Source of the DNA: Casp-actino8 sp044355095
GTDB taxonomy: Bacteria > Actinomycetota > Acidimicrobiia > Acidimicrobiales > Ilumatobacteraceae
Direction: 5' to 3'
Length of the DNA stretch: 64,000 nt
Assembly: GCA_044355095.1 (NCBI GenBank)
Contig: JBIKYT010000001.1
Location: 1 to 64,000, forward strand
Within the stretch, counting starts at the first letter, position 1; each line of letters begins with the position of its first letter. The notes under the pieces are model-generated. The model was not told where the DNA came from. It saw nothing but the letters and a program-made list of their open reading frames with translations, and searched no databases. Made by a program: the position numbers and the translations under genes. Of this stretch, positions 33,165 to 41,618 are shown one piece after another.

Positions 33165-35132
33165 ATGGCCCAGATATCAATCACCCTCCCTGACGGATCC
33201 CAGCGCGATATTGCCGATGATTCCACTGTGCTCACTTTGGCGACCTCAATCAGTCGCAACTTAGGCAAAGCAGCAATTGCCGGTGTCGTTAATGGTCAGC
33301 AAGTTGACCTTTCGCAGTTGTTAACCCAAGGAGACTCAGTTGAGATCATTACGGTTGATTCAGACCAAGGCCGTCATGTGTTGCGTCACTCGACAGCCCA
33401 TGTCATGGCCCAGGCAGTCTTGAATTTGTATCCGGGTGCGAAGTACACCATCGGCCCGGCAATTGAAAATGGCTTCTACTACGACTTCGATTTAGGGGGC
33501 CGTGTTTTCACTGAAGATAATTTGGCCAACGTTGAAGCAGAAATGCGCAAGGTCATCACTGCTAATCAACCGTTCGTACGCGCCGAGATTTCGGTTGCTG
33601 AAGCTCTTGCATTATTTCGTGAGCAGCCGTACAAATGCGAAATCATCGAACGAGTGACCGGGGGATCCGCCGACGGAACTGACAGCGCCGAAGTAGGTGG
33701 CTCGGGGGACTCCGTCAGCATTTATCGCAATACCGACGAGTTCGTTGATCTCTGTCTCGGACCGCACGTTCCAAGCACTGGTCGACTTGGACACTTCAAG
33801 TTGCAAAAGGTTTCTTCGGCGTATTGGCGCGGCAACGAAAAAGGACCAGTTCTCCAACGAATTTATGGAACTGCGTGGGAGAGTAAATCTTCGCTTGAAG
33901 AACACTTGCATCGCCTTGAAGAGGCCGAACGTCGCGACCACCGGCGCTTAGCAGTCGAACTTGACTTATTGTCTTTCCCCACTGAACTTGGTGGTGGTTT
34001 AGCGGTATGGCACCCCAAAGGGGCCATCGTGCGCAAACTGATGGAGGACTACAGCCGCGCTCGTCACCAAAGTGGCGGCTATCAATTTGTCTTTACTCCG
34101 CACTTATCAAACGCCACGCTTTTCCAGACTTCTGGCCACCTTGATTTCTACGCCGATGGTATGTATCCGCCCATGGAAATGGATAACGGCACCTACTATC
34201 CCAAGCCCATGAACTGCCCGATGCATTGCCTGATCTTCCGTGGTCGTCAGCGCAGTTATCGCGAACTTCCGTTGCGACTTTTTGAACTCGGAACTGTTTA
34301 TCGCTATGAACGCGCCGGGACATTGCATGGACTCATGCGAATTCGTGGTTTCACCCAAGATGACAGCCACATTTTCTGCACCCGAGAGCAACTACAAGAT
34401 GAAATCATCTCACTGCTTGATTTCGTGATGAGCGTTCTGAAGGCCTTCGGTTTTGAAGATTTTTCGTTCCACCTGTCAACTAAAGATCCCGAGAAGTACG
34501 TGGGCTCTGATGAGATTTGGGAGTCGGCGACCAATGCATTGTCGACTGCGCTTGAAACTCATGGAGTCGAATACAGCGTCAAGGAGGGCGATGCCGCCTT
34601 TTACGGACCAAAGATTGATATCCATATTCGTGATGCCATTGGACGCACCTGGCAACTCTCAACCATCCAATGCGATTTCAATCTTCCCGAGCGCTTTGAT
34701 CTTGAATACGTCGCAACCGACGGATCACGTCAACGTCCGATCATGTTGCACCGAGCTCTCTTTGGTTCCGTCGAGCGCTTCTTCGGAGTTCTCGTCGAGC
34801 ATTACGCCGGGGCTTTCCCCACATGGTTGAGTCCGGTTCAAGTAAAAATCTTGCCCGTTGCAGAGGCCCACGAAACTTACGCGCAAGAAGTCGCCAAAGA
34901 ATTGTTGGCATCTGGTATTCGAGTAGAGATCGTTGAAGCAAACGATCAACTTGGCAAACGAATTCGCACCGCAAAAATGGAGAAGACTCCCTATGTACTT
35001 GTGGTGGGCGATGACGATGTTGCTGCGACAACGGTTGGCGTCAATGCCCGAGGACTCGAAGTTGAACGAGGCGTTGCCGTATCAGAATTCACCCGCCGCA
35101 TCACCGAAGAGGTCAGTCACTCAGTGATTTGA
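33165..35132 (+). CDS. thrS: Threonyl-tRNA synthetase
   Basis: Class II synthetase of 655 aa. TGS domain at the N-terminus (ISITLPDGSQRDI), editing N2 domain with HSTAHVMAQAVLNLYP, catalytic core with zinc/aminoacyl site PKPMNCPMHCLIFRG, motif 2 YRYERAGTLHGLMRIRGFTQDDSHIFC, motif 3 RPIMLHRALFGSVERFFGVLVEHYAGAFP (conserved start), and an anticodon-binding domain at the C-terminus. Heads the thrS-HIT-pgsA-patA order known from mycobacteria. Confidence 0.97.
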   Translation: MAQISITLPDGSQRDIADDSTVLTLATSISRNLGKAAIAGVVNGQQVDLSQLLTQGDSVEIITVDSDQGRHVLRHSTAHVMAQAVLNLYPGAKYTIGPAIENGFYYDFDLGGRVFTEDNLANVEAEMRKVITANQPFVRAEISVAEALALFREQPYKCEIIERVTGGSADGTDSAEVGGSGDSVSIYRNTDEFVDLCLGPHVPSTGRLGHFKLQKVSSAYWRGNEKGPVLQRIYGTAWESKSSLEEHLHRLEEAERRDHRRLAVELDLLSFPTELGGGLAVWHPKGAIVRKLMEDYSRARHQSGGYQFVFTPHLSNATLFQTSGHLDFYADGMYPPMEMDNGTYYPKPMNCPMHCLIFRGRQRSYRELPLRLFELGTVYRYERAGTLHGLMRIRGFTQDDSHIFCTREQLQDEIISLLDFVMSVLKAFGFEDFSFHLSTKDPEKYVGSDEIWESATNALSTALETHGVEYSVKEGDAAFYGPKIDIHIRDAIGRTWQLSTIQCDFNLPERFDLEYVATDGSRQRPIMLHRALFGSVERFFGVLVEHYAGAFPTWLSPVQVKILPVAEAHETYAQEVAKELLASGIRVEIVEANDQLGKRIRTAKMEKTPYVLVVGDDDVAATTVGVNARGLEVERGVAVSEFTRRITEEVSHSVI

Positions 35133-35159
35133 GTGACTGTCGACGAAGATTGATGCAAA

Positions 35160-35687
35160 ATGACGATTGACGCGTTATGGACTGGGTGGCGCAGTCAGTA
35201 CCTGTCGTCACTTCCGAATCCGTTTGAAGGTTCTCATTCATCGGGAAGCAGTATCTTTACGCAGATTCTTGAATCAGGTCTGACCGATGAAGAAACGTAC
35301 ATTGTTCATCGAGGCGAGTATGTCTTCGCAATTCTCAATGCCTATCCCTATGCAGTGGGACACCTCATGGTTCTTCCGGTACGTCAAGTAGCCAATTTGG
35401 CCGATCTGACACCGCAAGAAAGTTATGAGTTGTGGTCAACCGTCACGGCGGCTAGTGAAGTGTTAAAAAGCGAGTACAGCCCCCACGGGCTCAACGTCGG
35501 TATCAATCTTGGGCCCGCAGCAGGGGGCAGCGTCAGCGAGCACCTGCATGTCCACATTGTTCCTCGTTGGCGTGGAGACGCTAACTTCATGACTTCGGTC
35601 GCAAATGCCAAGACAATTTCTGAACCTCTCAACGAAACCGCCTCCCGAATCCGCCGTGCGTGGACGAAGTATGGAACTTCGTCGTAA
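35160..35687 (+). CDS. HIT domain protein (AP4A phosphorylase-like)
   Basis: Nucleotide hydrolase or phosphorylase of the HIT family, 175 aa. The triad is EHLHVHIVPRWRGDANF (HxHxH), preceded by AVGHLMVLPVRQVANLADL and LNVGINLGPAAGGSV. The product resembles the mycobacterial Rv2613c AP4A phosphorylase, which occupies the same place between thrS and pgsA. Start is ATG 35160. Exact substrate is inferred from that context. Confidence 0.9.
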   Translation: MTIDALWTGWRSQYLSSLPNPFEGSHSSGSSIFTQILESGLTDEETYIVHRGEYVFAILNAYPYAVGHLMVLPVRQVANLADLTPQESYELWSTVTAASEVLKSEYSPHGLNVGINLGPAAGGSVSEHLHVHIVPRWRGDANFMTSVANAKTISEPLNETASRIRRAWTKYGTSS

Positions 35688-35714
35688 AGTTCCTCTCAAC
35701 TATTGGAGATCAAG

Positions 35715-36230
35715 ATGCCTCAACAAGAAGCGCCTCAACACGACTCAACAGACGCAAACGACATTCGCGATCAGTTGCCAACCGACCTCAATGCGTCTGA
35801 GTTCGTCGGTGTCTACAAGTTTCCCGATAACAGTCGTCGGCGAATTCCTGGATACATCTACCTTGGACTTGGCGTCGCCATCATTGCGCTAGTGGTTGTC
35901 GTTGGCAATGACGGTCCCTTCATCAATTCGGGTTTGTTGGCCGGAGGAGTCGTGCTGTCTCTATTCGGTCTGCTGAGTCTCACTTCCGGATGGCGAATGA
36001 CGATCGACGAACAAGAAGCTCTTGCAGCTGCCAGTGAGGCGGTTGGCTTTGCCGTTGGGCACGCTTCAGCTCAGCAGGTGTGGCGCGGTTTTCGCAGTCG
36101 ACCAACGTGGCGAGTTTTGTGTTACTCCAATGAAGATCCACCGACGCGACGCGGCTTGGTGCTGGTTGATGCAGTAAACGGCAAGGTCGTTGAACACTTA
36201 ACGCAAGAAAACCTCGAAGATTGGTCATAA
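35715..36230 (+). CDS. Two-TM membrane protein of unknown function
   Basis: 171 aa with a hydrophilic N-terminus, two membrane helices (about residues 46-62, YIYLGLGVAIIALVVVV, and 71-89, SGLLAGGVVLSLFGLLSLT), and a cytoplasmic or exported tail of about 80 residues (ASEAVGFAVGHASAQQVWRGF, PTWRVLCYSNEDPPTRRGLVLVD). I do not recognise a family. ATG 35715 has GGAGA five bases upstream, deciding against TTG 35703. Lies between HIT and pgsA, where mycobacteria have no gene. Confidence 0.75.
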   Translation: MPQQEAPQHDSTDANDIRDQLPTDLNASEFVGVYKFPDNSRRRIPGYIYLGLGVAIIALVVVVGNDGPFINSGLLAGGVVLSLFGLLSLTSGWRMTIDEQEALAAASEAVGFAVGHASAQQVWRGFRSRPTWRVLCYSNEDPPTRRGLVLVDAVNGKVVEHLTQENLEDWS

Positions 36231-36287
36231 TCACTCACTCAACTGGGCAACTAGTGGCGTATGCCGTCCCTCAGCCCCTGTTTTTCG

Positions 36288-36293
36288 TAGACT
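36288..36293 (+). promoter_or_regulatory. Putative leaderless -10 hexamer for pgsA
   Basis: TAGACT exactly six bases before ATG 36300, no Shine-Dalgarno. Confidence 0.45.
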
Positions 36294-36299
36294 GTCAAG

Positions 36300-36983
36300 A
36301 TGTTTGACGGTCACTTTCGAAACACGGTTGACCGAGCGGTCAAACCCCTCGGCGATACATTACGTCGAACAAAAATCACACCCGACCATTTGACGATTGC
36401 GGGAATGCTGATTGCTTGTGGCGCCGCTGTCGCCATCGGAGCTGGCTATCTGTCGCTTGGGTTGTTGCTCGTGATTCTCGCTGCCTTACCCGACCTTCTT
36501 GATGGAGCGCTTGCCAAAGCTTCCAATACTTCAAGTCAGCGCGGGGCATTTTTTGACTCAGTTGTCGATCGGGTGACTGACGCTCTCTTGTTTGGCGGTG
36601 TGGCGTGGTACTTCGCTTCCAACGAATCACCCCATCTCGCAATTTTGCCTTTCGCAGTTTCTGGAATGAGTTCAGTCATTTCATACGAGCGCGCGAAAGC
36701 AGAATCACTCGGACTGTCCGCCAAAGGCGGCTTGATGGAACGTGCCGAGCGCATCATCTGTTTGTGTCTTGGCCTGTTGTTCCCACCGCTTTTGATTCCG
36801 ATTATGTGGATCATGATGGTGCTGACAACGGTCACGGCAGTTCAACGATTTATCAAGGTTTGGCAACAAGCCGCAGTGGCTCCGATCACCGCTGCTCGAA
36901 TTGAATTACGACGCACACGTCGACAGAGTCGTCGTTCAGCAATCGCGTCACGCCGCCCCAGACCGACTTCACGTCGTTCGTAG
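36300..36983 (+). CDS. pgsA: CDP-alcohol phosphatidyltransferase (phosphatidylinositol phosphate synthase-like)
   Basis: Integral membrane enzyme joining CDP-diacylglycerol to an alcohol, by context inositol phosphate, the base of PIMs. The signature reads D-LL-DG-AL-AK-(8)-G-AFF-D-SVV-D (about residues 60-85): all acidic residues are kept, but the usual AR is AK. Several hydrophobic helices surround it. The last 30 residues are strikingly Arg-rich (RRTRRQSRRSAIASRRPRP), probably binding anionic lipid or nucleic acid. 227 aa. The patA gene follows after 23 bases. Confidence 0.88.
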   Translation: MFDGHFRNTVDRAVKPLGDTLRRTKITPDHLTIAGMLIACGAAVAIGAGYLSLGLLLVILAALPDLLDGALAKASNTSSQRGAFFDSVVDRVTDALLFGGVAWYFASNESPHLAILPFAVSGMSSVISYERAKAESLGLSAKGGLMERAERIICLCLGLLFPPLLIPIMWIMMVLTTVTAVQRFIKVWQQAAVAPITAARIELRRTRRQSRRSAIASRRPRPTSRRS

Positions 36984-37006
36984 AAACTCGCTCGCACCTG
37001 TCCCAT

Positions 37007-37972
37007 ATGGCTCTCTCAGCCCGTCAGGAAATCAGCGACACGCTCGTCGTCGGCAGTTACAAACTTGGCTCACTTTTATCTAAAGTCGTCCCCGGGTTTT
37101 TATCTGGGACCATGGGTTCACTAGTTGGCTTGCCAGCGTCACTTGGTATGCGCGATAAGCGCAAGATGGTCGAAAGGCATATGCGACGCGTTCGACCTAA
37201 CGCATCAAGTATTGAAATACGGCGCCTCACACAGCAGGTCTTTGACAGTTATGCCCGTTACTACCTCGAAAGTTTTCGTTTACCGACATTGACTAATGCG
37301 CAAGTAGCCGCCTCATTCACGGTTGAGGGTTACTACGAAAATATGTTGCCTGCGCTTGACCGTGGCAAGGGTGTCATTTTGGCACTTCCTCATTTAGGTG
37401 GCTGGGAGTGGGCTGGACGCTGGGCCGCCGACCTCGGTAACAAAATGACGGTCGTGGTCGAACCGATTCAGCCCCCTGAACTCTTTGAATGGTTTGCCGA
37501 CCTTCGTCGTAAATTCGGCATGACTGTTATTCCCCTTGGACCCGACGCTGGTCCAGCAGTGCTGAAGTCATTACGCAACAACGAGGTTCTGTGCTTGCTA
37601 AGCGATCGTGACATTACGGGCGGCGGTATTGAGGTTGAATTTTTCGGCGAACGCACTAACTTGCCGGCCGGACCAGCGACCTTGGCTCTCCGTACTGGTG
37701 CGGCATTGCTACCTACCGCGGCGTATTTCACTGATCGGGGAGTCGGACACCATGGCGTGATCGGGGCGCCCATGAATTGTGAACGCCACGGCAAACTTCG
37801 CGAAGATGTGCAACGCATTACCCAGGATTTGGCCTACGAGCTTGAAATTTTGATTCGTCGGGCCCCTGAACAGTGGCACCTCCTTCAGCCGAATTGGCCA
37901 AGTGACCCTGGATACGGTCATGATCATCTAGGTAATCATGATCATGACTCAAGCCCGCCAGACCCAACTTGA
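37007..37972 (+). CDS. patA: Phosphatidylinositol mannoside acyltransferase (PatA-like)
   Basis: LpxL/HtrB-superfamily acyltransferase, 321 aa, expected to acylate PIMs at the membrane. HX4E motif in LALPHLGGWEWAGRW (about residue 126); LCLLSDRDITGGGIEVEFFGERTNLPAGPATLALRTGAA follows. An N-terminal hydrophobic stretch (about residues 22-40) may anchor it. The C-terminus is odd: GYGHDHLGNHDHDSS, rich in His and Asp, encoded over an 11-bp inverted repeat. Position after pgsA matches mycobacterial Rv2612c-Rv2611c. Confidence 0.88.
   Translation: MALSARQEISDTLVVGSYKLGSLLSKVVPGFLSGTMGSLVGLPASLGMRDKRKMVERHMRRVRPNASSIEIRRLTQQVFDSYARYYLESFRLPTLTNAQVAASFTVEGYYENMLPALDRGKGVILALPHLGGWEWAGRWAADLGNKMTVVVEPIQPPELFEWFADLRRKFGMTVIPLGPDAGPAVLKSLRNNEVLCLLSDRDITGGGIEVEFFGERTNLPAGPATLALRTGAALLPTAAYFTDRGVGHHGVIGAPMNCERHGKLREDVQRITQDLAYELEILIRRAPEQWHLLQPNWPSDPGYGHDHLGNHDHDSSPPDPT
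37917..37948. terminator. 11-bp inverted repeat at the 3' end of patA
   Basis: GTCATGATCAT and ATGATCATGAC with a 10-base loop, 24 bases before the patA stop. No T-tract follows. It could form a hairpin that separates the PIM genes from the following lipoprotein, or it may only encode the His-rich tail. Confidence 0.35.
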
Positions 37973-38041
37973 CGTAAATGTGGTAGTCGATTACAGCCAA
38001 TTACTTCTCCGAACAATTCATCATTTTGGCACGCGAAGTCG

Positions 38042-38047
38042 TAGTCT
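38042..38047 (+). promoter_or_regulatory. Putative leaderless -10 hexamer for the export cluster
   Basis: TAGTCT exactly six bases before GTG 38054. It favours GTG 38054 over ATG 38060 and suggests the lipoprotein-adaptor-ABC cluster has its own promoter. Confidence 0.45.
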
Positions 38048-38053
38048 CGCAGG

Positions 38054-38728
38054 GTGAAGATGAACGGGGGTTCTTCAGTCCTGACTGGATTAGGCATTTC
38101 AATTCTTTTGCTGTCCGCTTGTGGTTCGGCTGGTCAAACCACGACTGTGGTTCGTGATGTTGATGCCATTCAGGTCATGACTCCCGAAGAAGTCACCGCA
38201 ATGCGCTCTACTTTGGTTCCGGCGCTCGAATCATCCGTCGACGAGGTCGAAAGTTCATTGGCTCCGGGGGAGACAGCTTCTGACACGATTCCTCTCAATC
38301 AAGACAACCGTCCGCCAGAGTTGAAACTATTTGATGCGTACGCTGAATTTTCGGGATGTATCAAAGATGCGGGGCAAACGATTCGTGGAGATTTGCAAGA
38401 CCCGAATAACCCTGCCTACCAGGACCCCGCGTATCTAGAAGTCATTCAAAAGTGCGCTGCTCGCAGCGACATCATCAATGTTCTCCAAGAAGTTGGAACC
38501 ACCAGAGCCAGTCTTGAACCAGATGAGATCAAAACTCGCAACGAAGCCTTTGTTCTTCTTGCAGATTGTCTGAAGAAAAAGGGGTGGAAGATTGAAACGT
38601 CAATTGACTCTGCTGGACTCATTAACCCAACACAGTTTCAAAGTGCAGACGGCGATTTGAACCAGCGTGATTTAGATCAATGCCTCACCGAGACCGGCAT
38701 CAACGACGCCATTGAAAACGGAGCCTAA
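38054..38728 (+). CDS. Secreted lipoprotein, unknown function, first gene of an export cluster
   Basis: 224 aa with an N-terminal signal (VLTGLGISILLL) ending in a lipobox LLSAC, Cys23. The mature part has a Ser/Glu/Asp-rich linker then a folded helical region with four Cys (SGCIKDAG, QKCAARSD, LADCLKKKGW, DQCLTETG), likely two disulfides. No family recognised. Its stop abuts the ATG of the adaptor gene, so it probably belongs to the same export system as an accessory or substrate-facing protein. Confidence 0.75.
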   Translation: MKMNGGSSVLTGLGISILLLSACGSAGQTTTVVRDVDAIQVMTPEEVTAMRSTLVPALESSVDEVESSLAPGETASDTIPLNQDNRPPELKLFDAYAEFSGCIKDAGQTIRGDLQDPNNPAYQDPAYLEVIQKCAARSDIINVLQEVGTTRASLEPDEIKTRNEAFVLLADCLKKKGWKIETSIDSAGLINPTQFQSADGDLNQRDLDQCLTETGINDAIENGA

Positions 38729-40870
38729 ATGTCCAATATCAAAAAGATTTCACTTGTCATCGGTCTCGTGGCCGTCGTCGGAGTTGCAGTATTCATAGGA
38801 CGGCAGTCCGGTGGAACATCCACCAACAATGCATTGTTGATCACTCCGCGTGCTGTTGAACGACGCGATCTTTCTGATGTTCTTACCGTGACCGGAGAGG
38901 TACGTCGCGATGAGACCAAGAAGATCAACTCAGCAGTGGACGGCAAAGTTAGTCAGATAAATGTTGTAGACGGCGACACCGTTGAAATCGGTGATGGAGT
39001 TTTTGCACTAGACGGACGGACAGCAGTCGCGGTTCCTGGAGATTTTTCGTTTTATCGTGAACTCAACGTTGGCAGTGTCGGACCAGATGTTCTTCAACTT
39101 GAGACGATTCTCAATGATGGGGGCTACGCAATTCGGTCCGTTGACACACTGTTCACGGAAGAAACTCGTACTGCTTTGGCTAAGTGGCAATTTGATCGTG
39201 GCTACAGCGGTTCAAGTAACGAAAACGATGAGACCATCACCGTCTCACTGGCACCAAATAGTGCTGCCTATTCAGTAGGTCGATCAAATACAGCCGCCTT
39301 TATCGTCACCCCATCGGTACCGACCTCAAGCGGTTCCAGTTTGCGTCCGACAGTACAAAAGCCAACCTTGAATATTTCGGTTGACAACGAGACGGTGGTC
39401 GAAGGTGGATCGGTCACGTTCACAATTTCTTCTGATGTCGCTCCTACTTCAGACTTAACGATCGCATTAAATACCGGCGGCAGCGCCACGCCAGGCGACG
39501 ACCCGGCCAACGATGACGATTACGACCGTATCTTGGGCAGTGCAATCATTCGAGCAGGAGAACTATCGACATCGTTTACGTCAAAGATTTTCGTTGACAA
39601 TACGATTGAAGATGAAGAAGACATCACGGTCGCGATGACCACTCAATTCGGTAATGACCCGACATATGCACTTGGCAATACGAATCAATTGCGAGTGGTG
39701 ATTCCTGCGAATGGATCCGAACTTCGTCCACTTCTGACGGTCAAGGCCAGCAGCGAGACGATTAACGAAGGTTCAACTGTGACCTTCACGGTTCGCACTT
39801 CGGTTAAGTCAAATCGCGACATTAAGTTCAATGTGACGTTGTCGGGCAATGCGAGTCAAGACGTTGACTTCTTGACACCGAACAACGACACCTACAGCAT
39901 CAATGCTGGGGCATACAGCGTTGACGTGCAGATTCAAATTCGGCGCGATGACACTGTTGAATCTGATGAGGACTTGGTATTTACCGTTACTTCAGATCTG
40001 CCACCTGAAGGCAAAACAGAGCGCTACTACCTCGGTGATGTCGTGAGTGCTCAAGTGATCATCGAGAGCGGTGATTTGCCCGAATTGACTCTCATTGGGG
40101 GAGGAACAGTAGGCGAAGGTCGAACTGGTTCGTTCCGCATTGTTGCTGATGCGCCAGTTACAGAGGACACTTCAGTCAACTATCAACTATCTGGTACGGC
40201 GCAAAACGGAGCCGACTACAAAGCACTCAGTGGAACAGTGATTTTAAAGGCCGGATCAAGCAGCGTGACAGTGCCGATCAACGTGATCAACGATGACGTC
40301 GTATTCAAACCATCCGACATGCTCGTCGCTGACTGGCCAGCGCGTATCGGCAAGGTTGAGGTCGATGAAGGCGAGTTTGTCCTTCAGGGAAATGTCGTTC
40401 TCAGCCTGACTGAACCACAGTTCACAATTACGATGAAGGTCAGCCCAACCGATCGCGCTGAACTCGTAGTTGGACAAGCTGTTTCAGTTGATCTCAAAGT
40501 TGGAGGTCAAATACTTCCAGGAACAATTTCTGAACTAGGCGATAGTGCGACTGTCGGATCCGCTGGCGAAGAATTGTACGAAGGAACAATTACTGTTTCA
40601 GGTGAATTCAGTGCTGTTGACGGAGCGACGGTGTCAATTGACGTCACTCTTGACGAGGCTCTACAAGTCCTCGCTGTCCCCGTTGCTGCTGTCCTGCGTT
40701 CTGCCGATGGCGATGAGGTGCGAATCGTCAATGACGCTGGCACCATCACCCGCGTCAAAGTGACAATCGGTTTGATCGATGGCGAATGGGTCGAGATCGA
40801 AGATGGCCTCAATGGTGACGAACTTGTCGTCGTCGATATTGCTTCGGGCGATGTCGCCTCAGCGGCATAA
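38729..40870 (+). CDS. Membrane-fusion adaptor with peptidoglycan-binding and Calx-beta-like repeats
   Basis: 713 aa adaptor predicted to work with the ABC proteins downstream. Order: membrane anchor (7-24); first lipoyl/barrel half (45-100, GKVSQINVVDGDTVEIGDGVFAL); peptidoglycan-binding_1-like domain (112-155, VGPDVLQLETILNDGGY...FTEETRTALAKWQ); Ser-rich linker; three Calx-beta-like units (about 212-325, 335-447, 452-520, each with a NE/VEGG/EGSTVTF start and DD(Y/F) segment); second lipoyl half and beta-barrel (535-600); C-terminal domain. The usual coiled-coil hairpin is absent and these modules stand in its place. Domain borders are by eye. Confidence 0.8.
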   Translation: MSNIKKISLVIGLVAVVGVAVFIGRQSGGTSTNNALLITPRAVERRDLSDVLTVTGEVRRDETKKINSAVDGKVSQINVVDGDTVEIGDGVFALDGRTAVAVPGDFSFYRELNVGSVGPDVLQLETILNDGGYAIRSVDTLFTEETRTALAKWQFDRGYSGSSNENDETITVSLAPNSAAYSVGRSNTAAFIVTPSVPTSSGSSLRPTVQKPTLNISVDNETVVEGGSVTFTISSDVAPTSDLTIALNTGGSATPGDDPANDDDYDRILGSAIIRAGELSTSFTSKIFVDNTIEDEEDITVAMTTQFGNDPTYALGNTNQLRVVIPANGSELRPLLTVKASSETINEGSTVTFTVRTSVKSNRDIKFNVTLSGNASQDVDFLTPNNDTYSINAGAYSVDVQIQIRRDDTVESDEDLVFTVTSDLPPEGKTERYYLGDVVSAQVIIESGDLPELTLIGGGTVGEGRTGSFRIVADAPVTEDTSVNYQLSGTAQNGADYKALSGTVILKAGSSSVTVPINVINDDVVFKPSDMLVADWPARIGKVEVDEGEFVLQGNVVLSLTEPQFTITMKVSPTDRAELVVGQAVSVDLKVGGQILPGTISELGDSATVGSAGEELYEGTITVSGEFSAVDGATVSIDVTLDEALQVLAVPVAAVLRSADGDEVRIVNDAGTITRVKVTIGLIDGEWVEIEDGLNGDELVVVDIASGDVASAA

Positions 40871-40895
40871 GCAAGATTGACGAGACCCTTTTGCC

Positions 40896-41618
40896 ATGAA
40901 CGCATCGACTTCGGCGCATTCGTCAGATCTTCCAATCTTGATGGAACTGAGTCATGTATCTCGGGTGTACGGATCTGGAGAAGCTGCAGTATGGGCATTA
41001 CGTGATGTTTCATTAGTCATCCGCGCCGGCGACTTCGTCTCGATCGTCGGTCCATCGGGTTCAGGAAAATCAACGATGCTCGGACTTCTCGGGTGTCTCG
41101 ATGTTCCAACCGAAGGCACAATCACTGTTGGCGATGAAGAAGTCACTCGACTTGCTGATGCCGCGCGAACCCGTGTTCGTGGAAAAAGTATCGGATTTGT
41201 TTTCCAGCAATTCCATTTAATCCCACACCTCGATGCCCTCGGGAATGTTGAAACCGCGCTCTTGTATCGTTCGCTGAAACCTGCCGAGAGACGCGAACGT
41301 GCCATGGCATCGCTTGAGCGCGTTGGTCTAGGGCGACGCGCTGACCATCGACCTGTTCAACTTTCTGGTGGTGAACAACAGCGCGTTGCTCTGGCTCGCG
41401 CGCTCGTGACCGAACCGAAAATTCTTTTAGCTGATGAACCCACAGGTGCACTTGATACCAAAAATGCGGCCAATGTGATGGAAATATTGTCGGGCCTTCG
41501 CTCTTCAGAGCGCGCAGTCGTCATCGTGACTCACGATACAAACATCGCGAATTCAGCAGCACGAAAAGTATCTATGCTCGACGGCGGAATCGTCTCCGAT
41601 GAGGTAATGCGCTCATGA
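40896..41618 (+). CDS. ABC transporter ATP-binding protein (MacB/LolD type)
   Basis: ATPase subunit of a MacB-like exporter, 240 aa. Walker A GPSGSGKSTMLGLLG, Q-loop FVFQQFHLIPHL, signature LSGGEQQRVALARAL, Walker B ILLADEPTGALD and switch VIVTHD are all intact. It lies 25 bases after the adaptor and overlaps the permease start by four bases. Likely couples ATP use to transport of a lipid, peptide or drug out of the membrane; substrate unknown. Confidence 0.93.
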   Translation: MNASTSAHSSDLPILMELSHVSRVYGSGEAAVWALRDVSLVIRAGDFVSIVGPSGSGKSTMLGLLGCLDVPTEGTITVGDEEVTRLADAARTRVRGKSIGFVFQQFHLIPHLDALGNVETALLYRSLKPAERRERAMASLERVGLGRRADHRPVQLSGGEQQRVALARALVTEPKILLADEPTGALDTKNAANVMEILSGLRSSERAVVIVTHDTNIANSAARKVSMLDGGIVSDEVMRS

